This document shows positions 11,381 through 23,495 of a stretch of DNA of 64,000 bases, one piece after another. Numbering within the stretch: position 1 is the first letter of the stretch; each line of letters begins with the position of its first letter. The notes beneath the pieces were generated by a model. The model was not told the DNA's origin. It made no database searches and was given only the letters and a program-made list of their open reading frames with translations. This DNA comes from Tigriopus japonicus (Eukaryota > Arthropoda > Copepoda > Harpacticoida > Harpacticidae), in NCBI GenBank assembly GCA_010645155.1, contig CM021321.1, positions 2,603,786 through 2,667,785 of the forward strand. Reading direction: 5' to 3'. Position numbers and translations under genes: made by a program.

Positions 11381-13326
11381 GTAAGAACAGCTCGTTACTT
11401 ACTTTTCTTGCACTTTCCTCGACCGCGTAGAGCCCTTCAAGATCCTTAAGAAGTATGTAAAGATCATCCATAATGCTCACTTTCTTTCAGACGGATTCAA
11501 AATCGAGCCCTTTGGCAATGTTAGCCAAAACTTGCAGTCAAATCGGTGCCGATTCCAATCTGGCTCCCAATACCAAATCTAGTCAAGGGGTTCTTCGATC
11601 CAGTGAAAAGCTCGATGTTGGACAAGAGTCTCGGTATATTCCGAGTATTTCACCTTTGCTCCACTCGTCGAAAAGTGAAGACGATGTGGGGGCTAATCGA
11701 AGCCGATCCAGTTCCACGGAAATTAGAGTCAGTGATAGTAAAGGTATCCCTGTTAGCAAGCAATCACCAATTCCCCGTGCGTTATCCTCAGCCAGCTCGT
11801 CATTGAGCCCAGCCTCCAATTTCACGAGTCGACGAGGATCGGCTTCTCCGCAATCTCAGGTTGAAATCGGCCGAAAGTCAAAATCACCCAAAAGCAAAGA
11901 CGCGACCATCAAGGAAACGCCCACTAGTCCATCGATGAAGCCAGCCTCAGATATCTTTGGAGCCCCTCGTGATCACCAGCTTCGGAATTTGGGGATCCCA
12001 GACGGGCACTCGCCCAGTCGTCCCATGTTTTCCGGGGCGTCATTTCCTCCGAATCTCTTCTCAGCGGCTTCCACGAACCCGTTTTTGGCCAGTTTCTTAG
12101 CTTCGTCGATGGCCACGGCCGTTACCTCCACGTCAAGTGCAACCACAGTAACCTCTTCATCCAGCAGTCAGTGTCGTGATCCGTTGTGCCGGGACCCTTC
12201 GTGTGCCACGTTTATTCGGAACCATCAACTATTGGCTGCAGCCTCGGGTGGTCTACCATCTCTCGGTGCTTATTCGTCTCTTATACAACGGGAGGCCATC
12301 TTATCTGCCCAACGGAACGCTGTCATGGCAGCCGCAGCCGCATCAGCTTCTCCAGGATCGGCAGGAGGTCCTCTACCCTTTGTTTGCAATTGGATGGGAG
12401 GTAAGATTTTTATAAATATGTACACACCAAGAGACGGTAAAAGTACCATAGACTTTTGAAGCATGTTGTGATGGACACATTTTCAAGCGTTCAGATCAAT
12501 TAAGGTCGTTTAGAAAAGATCAAAGCTTGGTGAAATCTAAATTGATGAGTCCTCGTTCACTTTGTGTAATTAAAAGATCTTGACATACATTAATAAGACC
12601 GACCGACTAGAAAGAGCGGACGACGACGGATTGTTGGACAAGTCGGGCGTAGAACGTCTGCTTGTCAAAACCAGTATGTAATTAAGCCAGGGAAAAAAGG
12701 TCTTGAATAGGGTTATTAATCACAGCCATTGACAGTGAGGCAATTGTTTTGATTGATGGATGATATTATATTTGGTGTTTTAGTTGGAAAATGGAATACA
12801 CAATGGAGCCAAAACACATGCTTCGATATTTGGCTAGCGAGCTAATTTGTTGGCTGCTATTCAGTGACACCATGTGCGTTTTTTGTGAGCCAAAGTTTAG
12901 GCCAATAAATCAGTCCTTATTGAGCTGAATCTTGTCAATTAAAAACAAGATGCGGGGTACTTAAGCCACCACTCAAAACATGCTCCCACATTCGGACCTT
13001 TGACCCATTTCCATCCATTGACTTAACCGTTGCCAATCCATTTTTCTTCAGGAAGTGATTACTGCGGGCGGCGTTTTGCCTCGAGCGAGGAACTCTTGCT
13101 CCATCTGAAGACCCACACCAATCTCTCGGCCAATAGTGATCCACGTGCTATGTCCATGCTGGGGCCTTTCCCTCCTTCCTCGCCCACCACTCCTCGATTC
13201 CACCCGTATGCTCGACCTCCAGGGTTGCCAGGATCTCTGGCTTCGTTGGGATTGCCCCCCGGATATCTGAATCCGTACGCCTCGCTCTATCCCGGCTTGT
13301 TTTCGTCTCGACCATCCATGCTGTAG
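11267..13326 (+). CDS. noc/elB-like: NET-family zinc finger corepressor (noc/elbow/Zfp703-503 type)
   Basis: This is a nuclear transcriptional regulator of the NocA/Elbow/Tlp-1 family, which in flies and vertebrates acts in appendage, eye, tracheal and neural patterning, mostly as a Groucho-recruiting repressor. The exons are 11267-11380, 11491-12400 and 13052-13326, joined by clean GT-AG introns in phases 0 and 1, giving 432 residues. Family marks in order are NQYLNPDFLGPLP near residue 24; the Sp-like motif SPLAMLAKTCSQIG near 44; a long Ser/Pro-rich region; a CRDPLCRDPSC motif near 270; the single atypical finger near 335-365 (C-x8-C-x12-H-x3-H), which is split by intron 2; and a Leu/Pro/Tyr-rich C terminus (PGYLNPYASLYPG). 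I did not see an FKPY Groucho motif. The start is chosen for its strong context and family-like N terminus. Whether it is the noc or the elbow orthologue cannot be decided here. Confidence 0.93.
11491..12400 (+). CDS. noc/elB-like: NET gene exon 2
   Basis: The exon starts after TTTCTTTCAG and ends in phase 1 at GGGAG|GTAAGA. It encodes the SPLAMLAKTCSQIG motif, the Ser-rich linker, the CRDP-type cysteine motif and the first half of the finger (FVCNWMG). The frame runs on past the donor to a stop at about 12457, so intron retention would truncate the protein inside its finger. Confidence 0.92.
13052..13326 (+). CDS. noc/elB-like: NET gene exon 3 (terminal)
   Basis: The exon follows TTTTTCTTCAG and supplies the second half of the zinc finger (GSDYCGRRFASSEELLLHLK then THT) and the C-terminal tail ending S-R-P-S-M-L before TAG at 13324-13326. 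SDYCG/KRFASSEELL is a near-diagnostic NET signature. Confidence 0.93.
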
Positions 13327-13422
13327 AGATCAAATTCGACTTGAAAAAAAAATTGTTATTAAATTCCTTCATTATTTATGCTCCAATCAAAAAACCTGCT
13401 TAATCACGAGCTTTAGCGGCAC

Positions 13423-13428
13423 AATAAA
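13423..13428 (+). terminator. Poly(A) signal of the NET gene
   Basis: AATAAA lies 97 bp after the stop codon, in a sequence context (ACAATAAATGCAG) free of other genes. It is the first canonical signal downstream. Confidence 0.6.
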
Positions 13429-14060
13429 TGCAGTTTCTCCATTGCACGCAAGGAAGCGATTCGACGCTGTTGAACGTTCAAAGACATAATAAAGGCTAAA
13501 CTTATTGCTTAGATTCTACCATTGTACGAATAACCGAGGACAAAACAATTCAAGTGTGGATTTCTTTATATGAGGTGACTAGTTGAGGTTTGCTAACACA
13601 AAAAACAAGTGAAGTAGGAAGAAAAGTTGAAAGTGATACTCTTGTTACCAGAACCTGTTCATATGGTTTAAAACGTTGACTTGAGCAACCTTTGTGTTTG
13701 TGCATATCCCATTGTCACAAAAAATGGCCCAGAAGGCAAATGAAAATGCAAATAAGATCATGGTTAAGGGAGGATTTTCACGTTTTATTTTGTATTTTTA
13801 GGGTCTGGAGTGTAGATTCAAAACTTATGGGGCTAAAAACTGCCGTCTTCCGTCTCTTGGAGAACATATTAAGAAACAAGTTTAAACAGTTCTTTAAAAA
13901 AATTTCATTCATAAAACATCATTAAAAATCAGGGTTTAGTCCCACAAGTCTCACAAATTCATAAAAATGCAAGCAAGTGCTCAAATTGCAAATCAATGCA
14001 AAAAGGGCCCAAAATACACAAAAAAGTTATTTGCATCAAACTCCCATGCACGCCTTTTCA

Positions 14061-14406
14061 TCGTACTGTGGATTCACTCTTAACAAAGTTTATTATTCCT
14101 GCCATTTGGTGTTTTGTTTTTATTATCCTTTCCTTTAATTTTTCCAATGCTCCTTAATCGCCTAAATTTGTGTCGGAGTGGACTTAAGNNNNNNNNNNNN
14201 NNNNNNNNNNNNNNNNNNNNNNNNNNNNNNNNNNNNNNNNNNNNNNNNNNNNNNNNNNNNNNNNNNNNNNNNNTTAATTCGTACTGTGGATTCACTCTTA
14301 ACAAAGTTCATTATTCTTGCCATTTGGTGTTTTGTTTTTACTATCCTTTCCTTTAATTTTTCCAATGCTCCTCAATCGCCTAAATTTGTGTCGGAGTGGA
14401 CTTAAG
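14061..14406 (+). repeat. 128-bp direct repeat flanking an assembly gap
   Basis: The copies at 14061-14188 and 14279-14406 are the same length and differ at about four positions. Both run from TCGTACTGTGGATTCACTC to GTCGGAGTGGACTTAAG. Between them lie 85 N (14189-14273) and seven bases. This is either the visible part of a tandem array the assembler could not resolve, or two haplotypes of one locus placed in series. Confidence 0.85.
14189..14273. other. Assembly gap (85 N)
   Basis: This is a run of unknown bases. Its size may be an estimate. Frames crossing it are meaningless. Confidence 0.99.
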
Positions 14407-17400
14407 AATAAAAAATGAAAAACATTCTAGCGGCAAACTAGATGGAAATTTTGCGGTTACCTCAAATGAAGTCAAGAGGACACCACCTGTTTCCAAAGCG
14501 AAACAACTGCTCGGTGGAAGTATTTCCAATGTCTCTGATTGACGGGCTCCCTTGTGTCCTGTAAGGAGTTATTCTACCGCAATTAACAAATATAACAAAA
14601 AAAGATCACGTCTTTTGTCTCGTTATTGAGGTAAACAAGGAAAGGGTCTAAACTAATGAAAATCAATCTTCTACCTTACATCTTGAAATATTGACCTTAC
14701 CGGTATTGGAAAATGGACTCCTTCAACCTCACGACGTTATAATATTAGCGTGTTTCTGGAGACCAAGTTTGCTTTTCATCGTGTAAGCATCAAATCTGCT
14801 GTGGGTGGATCGGCCATTCTTTGTGTAGTTTCGTAGTTCGTCGGATGGATTTACATGTCATCTCGGGTTAGTGGGTCGTTCGCCAATGTTCTGGACGCTT
14901 TGACTCTTTCGATCAGATCTGTCACAACGGATCCAAGCCATGTGTCATCATCATCATCGTCAACGTCATCGGAGATTGAGCCCAACCAGACAGACCCCAA
15001 AGGACCCACCCCTCTTCACATGTTCGTCACAACAAAGTGCGTCGTCCGTCGACCATCGAGTGGGGAACCAGTGGTTGTGCGTATCTATGTTTAATCAAGT
15101 TCGCGACCTCAATCGAGCGCATCAAACCTTTTACGTAGAAAATGAGCCCGAAAGCGAGGGTCTAGTCGATGGCATGAATGATAGACAGACTGACTGACTT
15201 GTCTGGCATTGGAGAGCCACTTCACGTCTAGAGGGTGCTTTTGCTCCACTCAAATGACTCTGTCAAGAGCTAACATGTATTGAAGGTGAGCTGCTGTCAT
15301 GTCCTTTGTGGACTCGTTGTTTCGCATCAGAACGATCAACTTCAGTGCCTCTTGCATCAACTTGGATTTCAAGTGGAGTGGATCTGAATGAATTGCTTTG
15401 ATATATGTGCGCCTTTTGTGATCCACGGCTGCATAATTAATGCAACGAAACTCGGGGATCAATCACAACTAGCGTCTCCACAGGAGGAAAAGTTCCATTT
15501 GGGAGATGATCAGAGAGCCAGTTGAATTGGAACTGAAATTCAATGACAAGCAGGTTTGCCAAAGGCTGAATCGGGAATCAAACAAGCCGTCGGCGTGAGG
15601 AGTTGAAGGATTTCAAAGATTTCCCCCTCCTCGTTCCTCGATTCAAAGGGAAAGCAAAGAACGAACGAGGAAGATCCACAAGAACTCAAAGTGGGAGACG
15701 AATTCGTTCGCCTTTGATTATTCAAGAAAGCTCCCAACAACTCAGTGAGCCTTAAGGCATTGGCCAGGATTCTCGTCAACCCTTATGATATCGATAAGGG
15801 ACCACCCGATCAAAGGATGTTAACCAGAAGTGGAACCGTTTCATCTGACAAGTTTCTTCCAAAGCCAAGGTCTCGAAAAATAAGGCGAACCCTGAATGCG
15901 CTTCCAAAGATCTTTTTGGAGTTGGAACTCGCACAGATGTAGGAGAGGGATGTTTAGTCTTGTTATTGAATGCCACGGAAATATTGGCAGGATCTGGTGG
16001 CATGATGTTGAATCTGAGAAAAACAAGGCGACTTTTCATTTCAATCCCTTCCGCTTCAAAACACGTCAAGAGAGCTTCAAATTGATGAGTTGCCTGCCTA
16101 CTTCCAAACAAAGGGCGAACCTACTACATACAGTAGCTATCCCACTCAATATCTCAAATGAAGACCCTTAAGAACCAGCCATCACCATCCTCACCAACCA
16201 ACACTGTCTGTCGCCGTCATGAGAACCATCCAGTCCAAGTGCGGATTTGCCAAAGGCCACTTTGATCCGTCAATTTGAATAATTCGCCTCAGTGCTCAAA
16301 ATTCCCCCCCCCCTTCTTCTCCTTCTTTTTCTTCGTCCCCCGATCCTCCAATTCCTCTTTCTCTCTGGCCTCATGTCGATCGAGCTTGGTAATCCATTTG
16401 GACGTCTGCTATTGGGGGATTTTGTCAATTTTGTTGTGCAACCGGTACCCCTAATCAGACTATTTGACATTGGGTACTAATTCACACATTCCCTCTGGTT
16501 AGTGTGCTCTATGATGGGCAATGGATATGTCTTGGACTTACACGTCAGGAAAGGATCTACGTAGATTGGTGATCTTTGAGCCGAAACTAGTGCCACCTTT
16601 CACTTGTCATAAAGGTGTGATCGACTGTTGATGGATTCGATTTGTTGTCTTAGCTTGAAAGGCGGTCCGTTTCTCGTGCTTGCTTCAAAATATTCCCGAC
16701 AGTTCCGGACCTAGCTTTCAAATTTCGTTCACCTAGAAACAAACTTCAAAGACATTCAAAAAGAGCGTCGTACTTTGAAAACTTTTCGTTTTTTTTAAAT
16801 GAGATGTTTAGGTGTAGTGTTCAACATTTTGATGCATGATGACTGCGAGCCATAAAATATCATTTTTGTCTTGCTCATCACCCCTTAAAATTAAACAATC
16901 TCTCCAAAATGTTTTCGGAAATAAAACATGATCAGAACTAATAATATTTTCGTGGCTGATATGCTTCATCGCTTAACTGTTTGGCCGTATAATTCGACCA
17001 AATACGTTCCAAGTCTGATGGAGTTATCAAACCGGATTGGCTGGATCATAGGGATAAGCGGTCAAGCAGCGAAACGGAAAGCCACGATAATTTTAGCTGA
17101 AATACATATTTACAAAAGCACTGCCATCTAATGCATCCATTTTGGCTTGATGAGATGCATAAGGTAAGGACGTCCATAAGCAACTCGTATGGAATTTTTA
17201 AAATTTTTTTTTAAAATTTTTTGGAAGTGATAGTGCAACAACATTGTCTCAGGTGTTGGTTGTTTATTTGGATCCTTTGATGATTTTGAAGTTTCAAATC
17301 CTCCGTTTTGACACAGGGCGTGCGCGAGGCTCGTCGATCAATGTGGAGTAGTGAAATACGTAGTTGGATCAAGCGCTGTTCTTGTCGTTTGGCTCGATTT

Positions 17401-19213
17401 ACAACACGGGTGAATGTCTCGGGTCCCTTTTTGTGAAACACCAAAACACTCTCAGCTTGATTTCCTCGATTCGAAATCTTCTCTTAATCCCTCTTGGATG
17501 GAACAAGCAGGACTAATCCTACTACCGTGATGAATTCAAAGTTTCAAGTCCGCTCAACCAATGGAAAGAACGCAATAATAAAACAAAAAATCAGGGCCAG
17601 TCTGGAAATCAGTCAAAAGCTGTCGGCCTTATCGTGACACAGTGTCAAGATGGTCATCTAGATTTGGCCGGCTAGACCTCGTTCCTCGTTGTATTTCATT
17701 CTTATTCGGCTTTCATCGTCGACGATTACTTGCCATTGGTAGAGGACAAATGCAAAACATTTCACTAAAGAAAGTAAGGTTTCCCTTACAGTACTTGAGA
17801 GTCGTTTCGAAATGTCTTCGTTGCGGTTTGCAAGTGATGTGGTTTGTTGACTGATGAATGATACGACGAGCGGGTAATTATGGAAACCATCTCGCTTTTT
17901 ATGCTCCATTCCGACGTTGAGTTACGGCTGACAAATTGCATTAAGATCGCAATGATCAAGATGATGTCTTTCCGCACCGTGTCTGTGTCATTCATTACCG
18001 AGGCTCTTAAACCTGTCAAAAAACCAAGTCGTTATTTCATTAGGGTTGTTATTAAGGCCATTACAATTACGAGCTCTTCGCCTCAATTCAAGGGTTGCCC
18101 AAGTCCCAATTACACTACAGGTCATCACAAAAAGATAAACAAACATCTCATAAGTAATAAATATTCAATAGAACTTATCCAAATATTCTGGAAATATATT
18201 GACTTTTGATGCTAAAATGAGGACTATAAAACTATGCTCTGAGTGTAAATTTGGCATCCCTGTCGATTCTCATATGATCTTCACAGACATGTCTTCTTTA
18301 AAAAAGGAGCCGTTCATTACTCTCACATTACGACGGGAATATTATCAAGATCCTATCCCTATTTCCTCCCCGTTTCTCTGTGCCATGGTGTGGATGGAGG
18401 AGCAGCATACGAACATCATCAACACCACGATTATCTTGGTTATGTGTTGGACGCCTCTCGGTCGGTTCCTCCCTCCATCCCTCCCTCCAGGTTCAGTCAG
18501 GGCTTGCTCGGCCAAGCTCGTAAATCAAGGAGTGAAGAGCCATTGATGTGCAGTTTTGCTCATTTGTATAGTTCATATATCTTGTTTTATTGTCCATTCT
18601 TTTTCCTGAATGAGTCGAGGAGAAAGAGGGCGAGAAGAAGCCACTGGACTCATTTTGAATTATACCCTTCCACAAAGGGTGACCGAAATAAGCAACGGTT
18701 CCATTGATCCACGCAGTCAAGGCATCCAAGTATTTTGCCACTGACACCGTTAAAGACACCTTAGCAGAACATCATAGAATCCATTGTTACTGTCCACTAC
18801 ATGGCACAAGAAAAATAACTGGCAATTGAAAAAGAAAATATCAAAACACCCTTTTATTTTGCATTATTCCTTCCAAATATGTTCCCAATTGATGAAGGAT
18901 AGGTTTTTTTTATTTATTTCAGAAACACTCCTGTTTCTGGATGTTTGTGCCAGCTATATTCAAAATCTGTATTGTCCATCAAGGCTCAGCAAACTCATGT
19001 AACACTAGCGTATTTTGAAGTCCTTCATCACTAAAATAAAGATTTTATTTCAACCTCTAATATCCTGCAATGAAAATTATAGCATTCCATATCTTAATTG
19101 TCCACCCCTTTTCCTTGAACTAGAAAGATCTGAATCACTATTCAATAACAAGTCTCCTCATAGGACGTTTTATGAAAGGTTCAACATTTTTAAGACTTCC
19201 TATAGCGAGAAAG

Positions 19214-19233
19214 GTCCCAGGTTCGATTCTCCT
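19214..19233 (+). repeat. Repeated tRNA B-box-like word, possible SINE fragment
   Basis: GTCCCAGGTTCGATTCTCCT occurs here and again at 62412-62431, with different flanks. The core GGTTCGATTC resembles the internal B box of tRNA genes, so both may be ends of a tRNA-derived SINE. No full cloverleaf can be folded at either site. Confidence 0.35.
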
Positions 19234-21043
19234 TACAGACGGAGAACCATTCTGATACCGGACATGAGATTGCCAGCGGAAAAACTTTGGACGATGTGAT
19301 GGCTGGCTTCGCTGGCCGGACGAGGCTCAACCCTCCCACCAACAATCAAAAAAAAGGCCGCTCGATTTACCTCAAGAGTAAAACATCGTTCATGGAAAAC
19401 GAATGAATGGGTCAGTTGCGCCATAGAGGGTTAGGAAAAAACATCGTAGATAAAAGAAAAGATTGGGATCACACAACTTTGAACCTCTGGTTGCCATGCC
19501 TTGCACTTTTATTCCATAGTTATGTAAAAACATTCAGCTTGGATACCTTCCACGCGCTTGTAAAAGTGATTAGGCAGCAAGCGCTTTTTAGCGGAGATAT
19601 TCAAATTCATATTCATTGCTATTTATTATTAAAAAATGTGGCCAACACATTCTTGCATTCGAAACCCCACTGATGCTTTGGGACACGTGCAGAAGTCTCC
19701 TCAACAAGAACATGTGTACACTACATACGTACGTATATCGTGTAAAAGCTTGATAGGGAGGCTTAAAAAGCGAAACTTAGCGATCTGAAGTGAGCAGGTT
19801 CAAAAACTGAGGGTTCACACAGGATCTCGCAATGGTCACCCTACTATCTGGGAAGTCATAAATATTTGAAGTGATTAAATGGCCCTCCGAGAGAGAGAGA
19901 GAGTGAGTGGCAGCTTTCTGTCCATCGAAGCAATTACCACAACGAAGAAGGACGACGGCCAAGACGAGACGGAAGGAGTAATTTGGTTAAACAGCTAAAT
20001 CATGGATTAAGACGACATAAAAAGAGACTCTGAATATGCGGCACTGAGAAGGCATTGATTAGCCGCCATCTATCTGAACCTATCCAAACTCTTCATTACC
20101 CACATTTTTACCGACTCACCCTCGGGGACAAAACTCGTTAAGCTGCCAGAAGTTCTTGAAATTGAAAGAGGTTGAAGTTCACGCGAGCGAAAGAACACGA
20201 TTGACAAATATCAATGGATTTTAATGACACTGTGACAAGCCAAATGATTGCATGCGAGCAATCCACTCAATTACATAATTACCCCCCATATAATTGAGTC
20301 AAGAAAGGCTTTGGCTCAGTCACACACACGGTTCTCGACTCATCCTGCCAAAGGCGGGAATTTCAAGCAAAAACTTGACAGCCATCTCCCACATGAAAAC
20401 CAACTCAAACTATTGACAAATCTCACTCATTCCAGTGAAATCCTAACGGATGAAATGGAACTGCTTCAGAACGACTCTTAAGATGTCTTTTTCTCAGACG
20501 ACGACAAGACCAATGCAGTTGTCAGAATTTCGGATACGCATGTGGATGATAAATGGAGGTTCAAGTAGAGGACTATCCATTAGGACTCATTAGTGTCGCC
20601 TTTCACCCAACAGGACCACATGATCATACATGGATGGCATTCGGCGACATTTACCATACACGATTTATGGGTCCTGTCTTCAAAGACGGACCAGCTCTTG
20701 TTGACTTGGCTGGACTGACTTGATTGGCAGACTAGATGGACCTTCTCAGATCACACAACAATTAATGATGATGCTCTGCTGTCAACAGAAAATGCGTCGT
20801 CCATACTTACTTCGTACCCAGTTTTGCTTTCGGAAGAAAATGCCCATTTGTGCAAAGATAATTCGTCTCTTACTCCATCATTTGGACGCTTGAGGTCATC
20901 TCAGTGCAAAGGCTATTGTCGTGGTTAGAATATGAAACAGACTAGCTACTAATAAGAACATTTCGACTAATTTGGTCAAAGACTGTGATGACGCAGCATT
21001 TTGAATTATGAAATTGTTGAACAAGCCACTGACGGACGAAATG

Positions 21044-21462
21044 AGGTCCGGACGAAAGAATAGCAAACCAGCGTTGCCAGATATTTCGAAATCAATAGTT
21101 TCTATTCGTAAAATAGCAAATGCCATGGATAACACTTATTCTCATTTAAAACACGTTCTACTTTCAAAACAGAATCAAAAACATCTCTAGCCATTGACCT
21201 AACAAATTAACTTAGTACCAGGTCCTCAATTTCCAGATTCCTGATTACTAATGAGAAGTTTTAAGCTCACATTCGTTCTTTGGAGTCAATCAAGAACGTC
21301 TGAATTGCTTTAAATTGTTACTTATGGTTTCCAAATTTGTTAGCTCAAGTCATGGTATAACACTATTTATGTCAAACCAAATCTGGCCTTATTCTTGTTG
21401 TTTTTTGGCACAAGATGCTCAAAAAGTTCTGGCAACAATGGTTTGGTCTTTCGTCCGGACCT
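21044..21462. mobile_element. MITE-like element with about 38-bp terminal inverted repeats
   Basis: The left end begins AGGTCCGGACGAAAGA and the right end read on the minus strand begins with the same 16 bases. After small indels the similarity resumes through a shared CAAACCA...GTTGCCAGA. The element is 419 bp. The interior is AT-rich, with no transposase-like frame. I could not identify a target-site duplication, so the superfamily is open. Confidence 0.5.
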
Positions 21463-22568
21463 CACTATTACCAAAATAACGATCAATATTAGATGGTCAA
21501 AAAAGTACAAAAATGACAAAATTAGGGCCACTTAATCAAATTACTTTTTTTAAAAAGCCAAAGATGAATGAATTTGATTTATAGATCTTTTTCATTCAAG
21601 TGATAGAGTGCTCAAATATTTTTTTTTTGAAAAAAAGGTTAAGAAAATTGAAAAAAGAGCCAAAAATAATAAGGATAAAAGTTGAAATGGATGGAAAAGA
21701 GTTGCAAATCTCAGTGTTTTTGTGCCCTCAAATAATTCCAGTACATGTGGTGTGGATGTAATAGTTATTTTAAAGGAAATTGTTCATGATAGAACGAATG
21801 TTGTCAAAGCCTAACCTTATTTCAAGGCCTATTTTGTTTCGTTTCCTGATATAGGTTTTTTCCTGAATGATGTGTCCAAGGGCATACCACTTGACCCTTA
21901 AAATATCACGAAAAAGCCATTATAAAAAGTAAATTTTGCTTATTGCACTCTGTAGAAATCGTTTCATTGCAGAGTAAATAGAAAACTGGTCAAAATATTC
22001 AACTAGAACTGAACATATTTCTCGGGTAGGTGAAAAAGAAATTGAAAAGAAGGTTCATTTGTCAACGAAACATTTGTCTTTTGTTCTCGAAACCTCTTAA
22101 ACCTTCTTTTGCATTCGTTTTCAAATCATAAGTGAAATGTCAACGACTGATATGAGAAAAACCCATGACCTGCGTCCACTTTTGAATGGGTGATAATAGT
22201 CTAGATTGCTAATGATCGATAAATTTTAAAAGAGTTCTTAGGAAAGCCAAATAAAGGTCTGATTGACCACAGATAAAATCTGGAATCTTCGACAACTTCA
22301 AGCTCTGGCAGATCTTGGCAATTCAAAGCGTCCATTTTGGAGAGTTCCTCTTCGTCTTTGTTCAACTCAAACCATAACACAAAGCGTACATCAAAAACAA
22401 TAACCATAACTTTGTAGATACGTCATTACTCGTCCACATGCCCACAGATTCAAATGAGGAATTGAACTTTTTAAAGCCACCCAAGCATATCCACACCATG
22501 AAGTGTGTGTGAATGCACAACACTCGCAAGCCAATTCATTCTTCGTCAGTCCAGATACGAACTGAATC

Positions 22569-22850
22569 ATGAGAAGGTGTGCACGTGCCAAACACGACCT
22601 GATGATCCAATGGTTCATACTCCTGTGTTCCCAAGGGATGGTTTGGGCTCATTTCCAAAAACACTCCAGTCGAAACGAGGATGGGGCTCAGGGGCAATTT
22701 CCTGAGCAAGGCAATGTGGTGGAAGTTGCACAGGGAGGTTCAGGTCTCGCAACGCTAGTATTCGCCATCCAAACGGCTGAACTAGTGGACACTCTCAAGG
22801 AAGGTGGACCCTATACCATATTTGCTCCCAATGATCAAGCCTTTGCAAAA
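22569..22850 (+). CDS. FAS1 gene exon 1
   Basis: The exon encodes the signal peptide, a short Gln/Gly-rich linker and the first half of the FAS1 domain up to NDQAFAK. It ends in phase 0 at AAA|GTAAGT. Confidence 0.85.
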
Positions 22851-23180
22851 GTAAGTCGCAAGAATTGGCTTTTGCTTTGGAATCTAAACTTAGTGGGGTA
22901 TCTTTTTCAGATTGGTCCTGAAGCGTTGCAGTCCTTGCTTCAAGACCGTGAAGCCTTGACTGATACTTTGCTCAGACACGTGGTGGACGATAGTCGAATA
23001 TTTGCGCGGAACATCGATTTAGGATCGAGTTTACTCAACACTCTCGGCGGAGAGTTCATTTCAGTCATGAATATGGGTGGAAATGTAACCCTGACCTCCA
23101 GTGTGGGCGAGGCCAGAATTATTCGCACCGATATTGAGGCGGATAATGGAATCATTCACATCATTGATGGAGTACTGTGA
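22569..23180 (+). CDS. Secreted single FAS1 (fasciclin) domain protein
   Basis: FAS1 domains occur in secreted or surface cell-adhesion proteins such as TGFBI, periostin, fasciclin-1 and midline fasciclin. The exons are 22569-22850 and 22911-23180 (phase 0), giving 183 residues. Residues 1-27 look like a signal peptide: a basic start, a hydrophobic core (MIQWFILLCSQGM) and a VWA cleavage-type end. One FAS1 domain fills about 45-183. It has the motif GGPYTIFAPNDQAF, then LLRHVVDDSRIFARNID, and the closing NGIIHIIDGVL, which is the canonical domain end; the stop follows immediately. There is no GPI-type tail or second domain, so this is a minimal FAS1 protein. An alternative start at 22602 would shorten the basic N terminus. 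The exact orthologue is unknown. Confidence 0.88.
   Translation: MRRCARAKHDLMIQWFILLCSQGMVWAHFQKHSSRNEDGAQGQFPEQGNVVEVAQGGSGLATLVFAIQTAELVDTLKEGGPYTIFAPNDQAFAKVSRKNWLLLWNLNLVGYLFQIGPEALQSLLQDREALTDTLLRHVVDDSRIFARNIDLGSSLLNTLGGEFISVMNMGGNVTLTSSVGEARIIRTDIEADNGIIHIIDGVL
22911..23180 (+). CDS. FAS1 gene exon 2 (terminal)
   Basis: The exon follows TCTTTTTCAG. It encodes the second half of the FAS1 domain, from IGPEALQSLL to GIIHIIDGVL, and then TGA. The intron before it is exactly 60 bp and free of in-frame stops. Confidence 0.87.
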   Translation: MGPEALQSLLQDREALTDTLLRHVVDDSRIFARNIDLGSSLLNTLGGEFISVMNMGGNVTLTSSVGEARIIRTDIEADNGIIHIIDGVL

Positions 23181-23489
23181 AGTGGAACATGGCAGAATAA
23201 GACCCAATGCTCAAAGTCATCAAAGTGGGACACATGCTTGTTGAAATATGTTTTGTATGGAAACGAATACAAGGAATATTGTGTCGACCTTACATATTAA
23301 CAAGTTTATTTACTTTTCTTCTTCTGACATCCTTTTAAACCTTAATTTATTTATTTTTCAAAACATAACACGATTTTTTCTCCATTGCCTATCCACATAA
23401 AGTTTCTTTTTTCTTTCTTCTCTTTCTCTTTAATGCATCCGTGTTCGTTTGGACCAGGTACAATTTAACTGAAACCTTGTTTTTTGTCC

Positions 23490-23495
23490 AATAAA
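23490..23495 (+). terminator. Poly(A) signal of the FAS1 gene
   Basis: AATAAA lies about 310 bp after the stop codon and follows a T-rich stretch. It is the best canonical signal downstream. Confidence 0.5.

Larger units (their letters stand above)
13429..22568. other. Gene-poor stretch between the NET and FAS1 genes
   Basis: I see no supported gene. The stretch holds the sequence gap with its flanking duplication (14061-14406), a C10 run at 16304-16313, a GA tract near 19890-19905, a possible tRNA-derived fragment near 19215, a CTCF-like word at 20062-20076 and the TIR element at 21044-21462. Minus-strand frames at 15250-15462 and 15540-15779 have somewhat protein-like composition but no recognisable domain. 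Given the neighbouring NET gene, the stretch may carry its enhancers, but nothing in the sequence proves this. Confidence 0.45.

Noticed and set aside
15250..15779. Two adjacent minus-strand frames with protein-like composition
   Set aside because: No recognisable domain and no convincing donor/acceptor pair linking them; possibly decayed repeat sequence.
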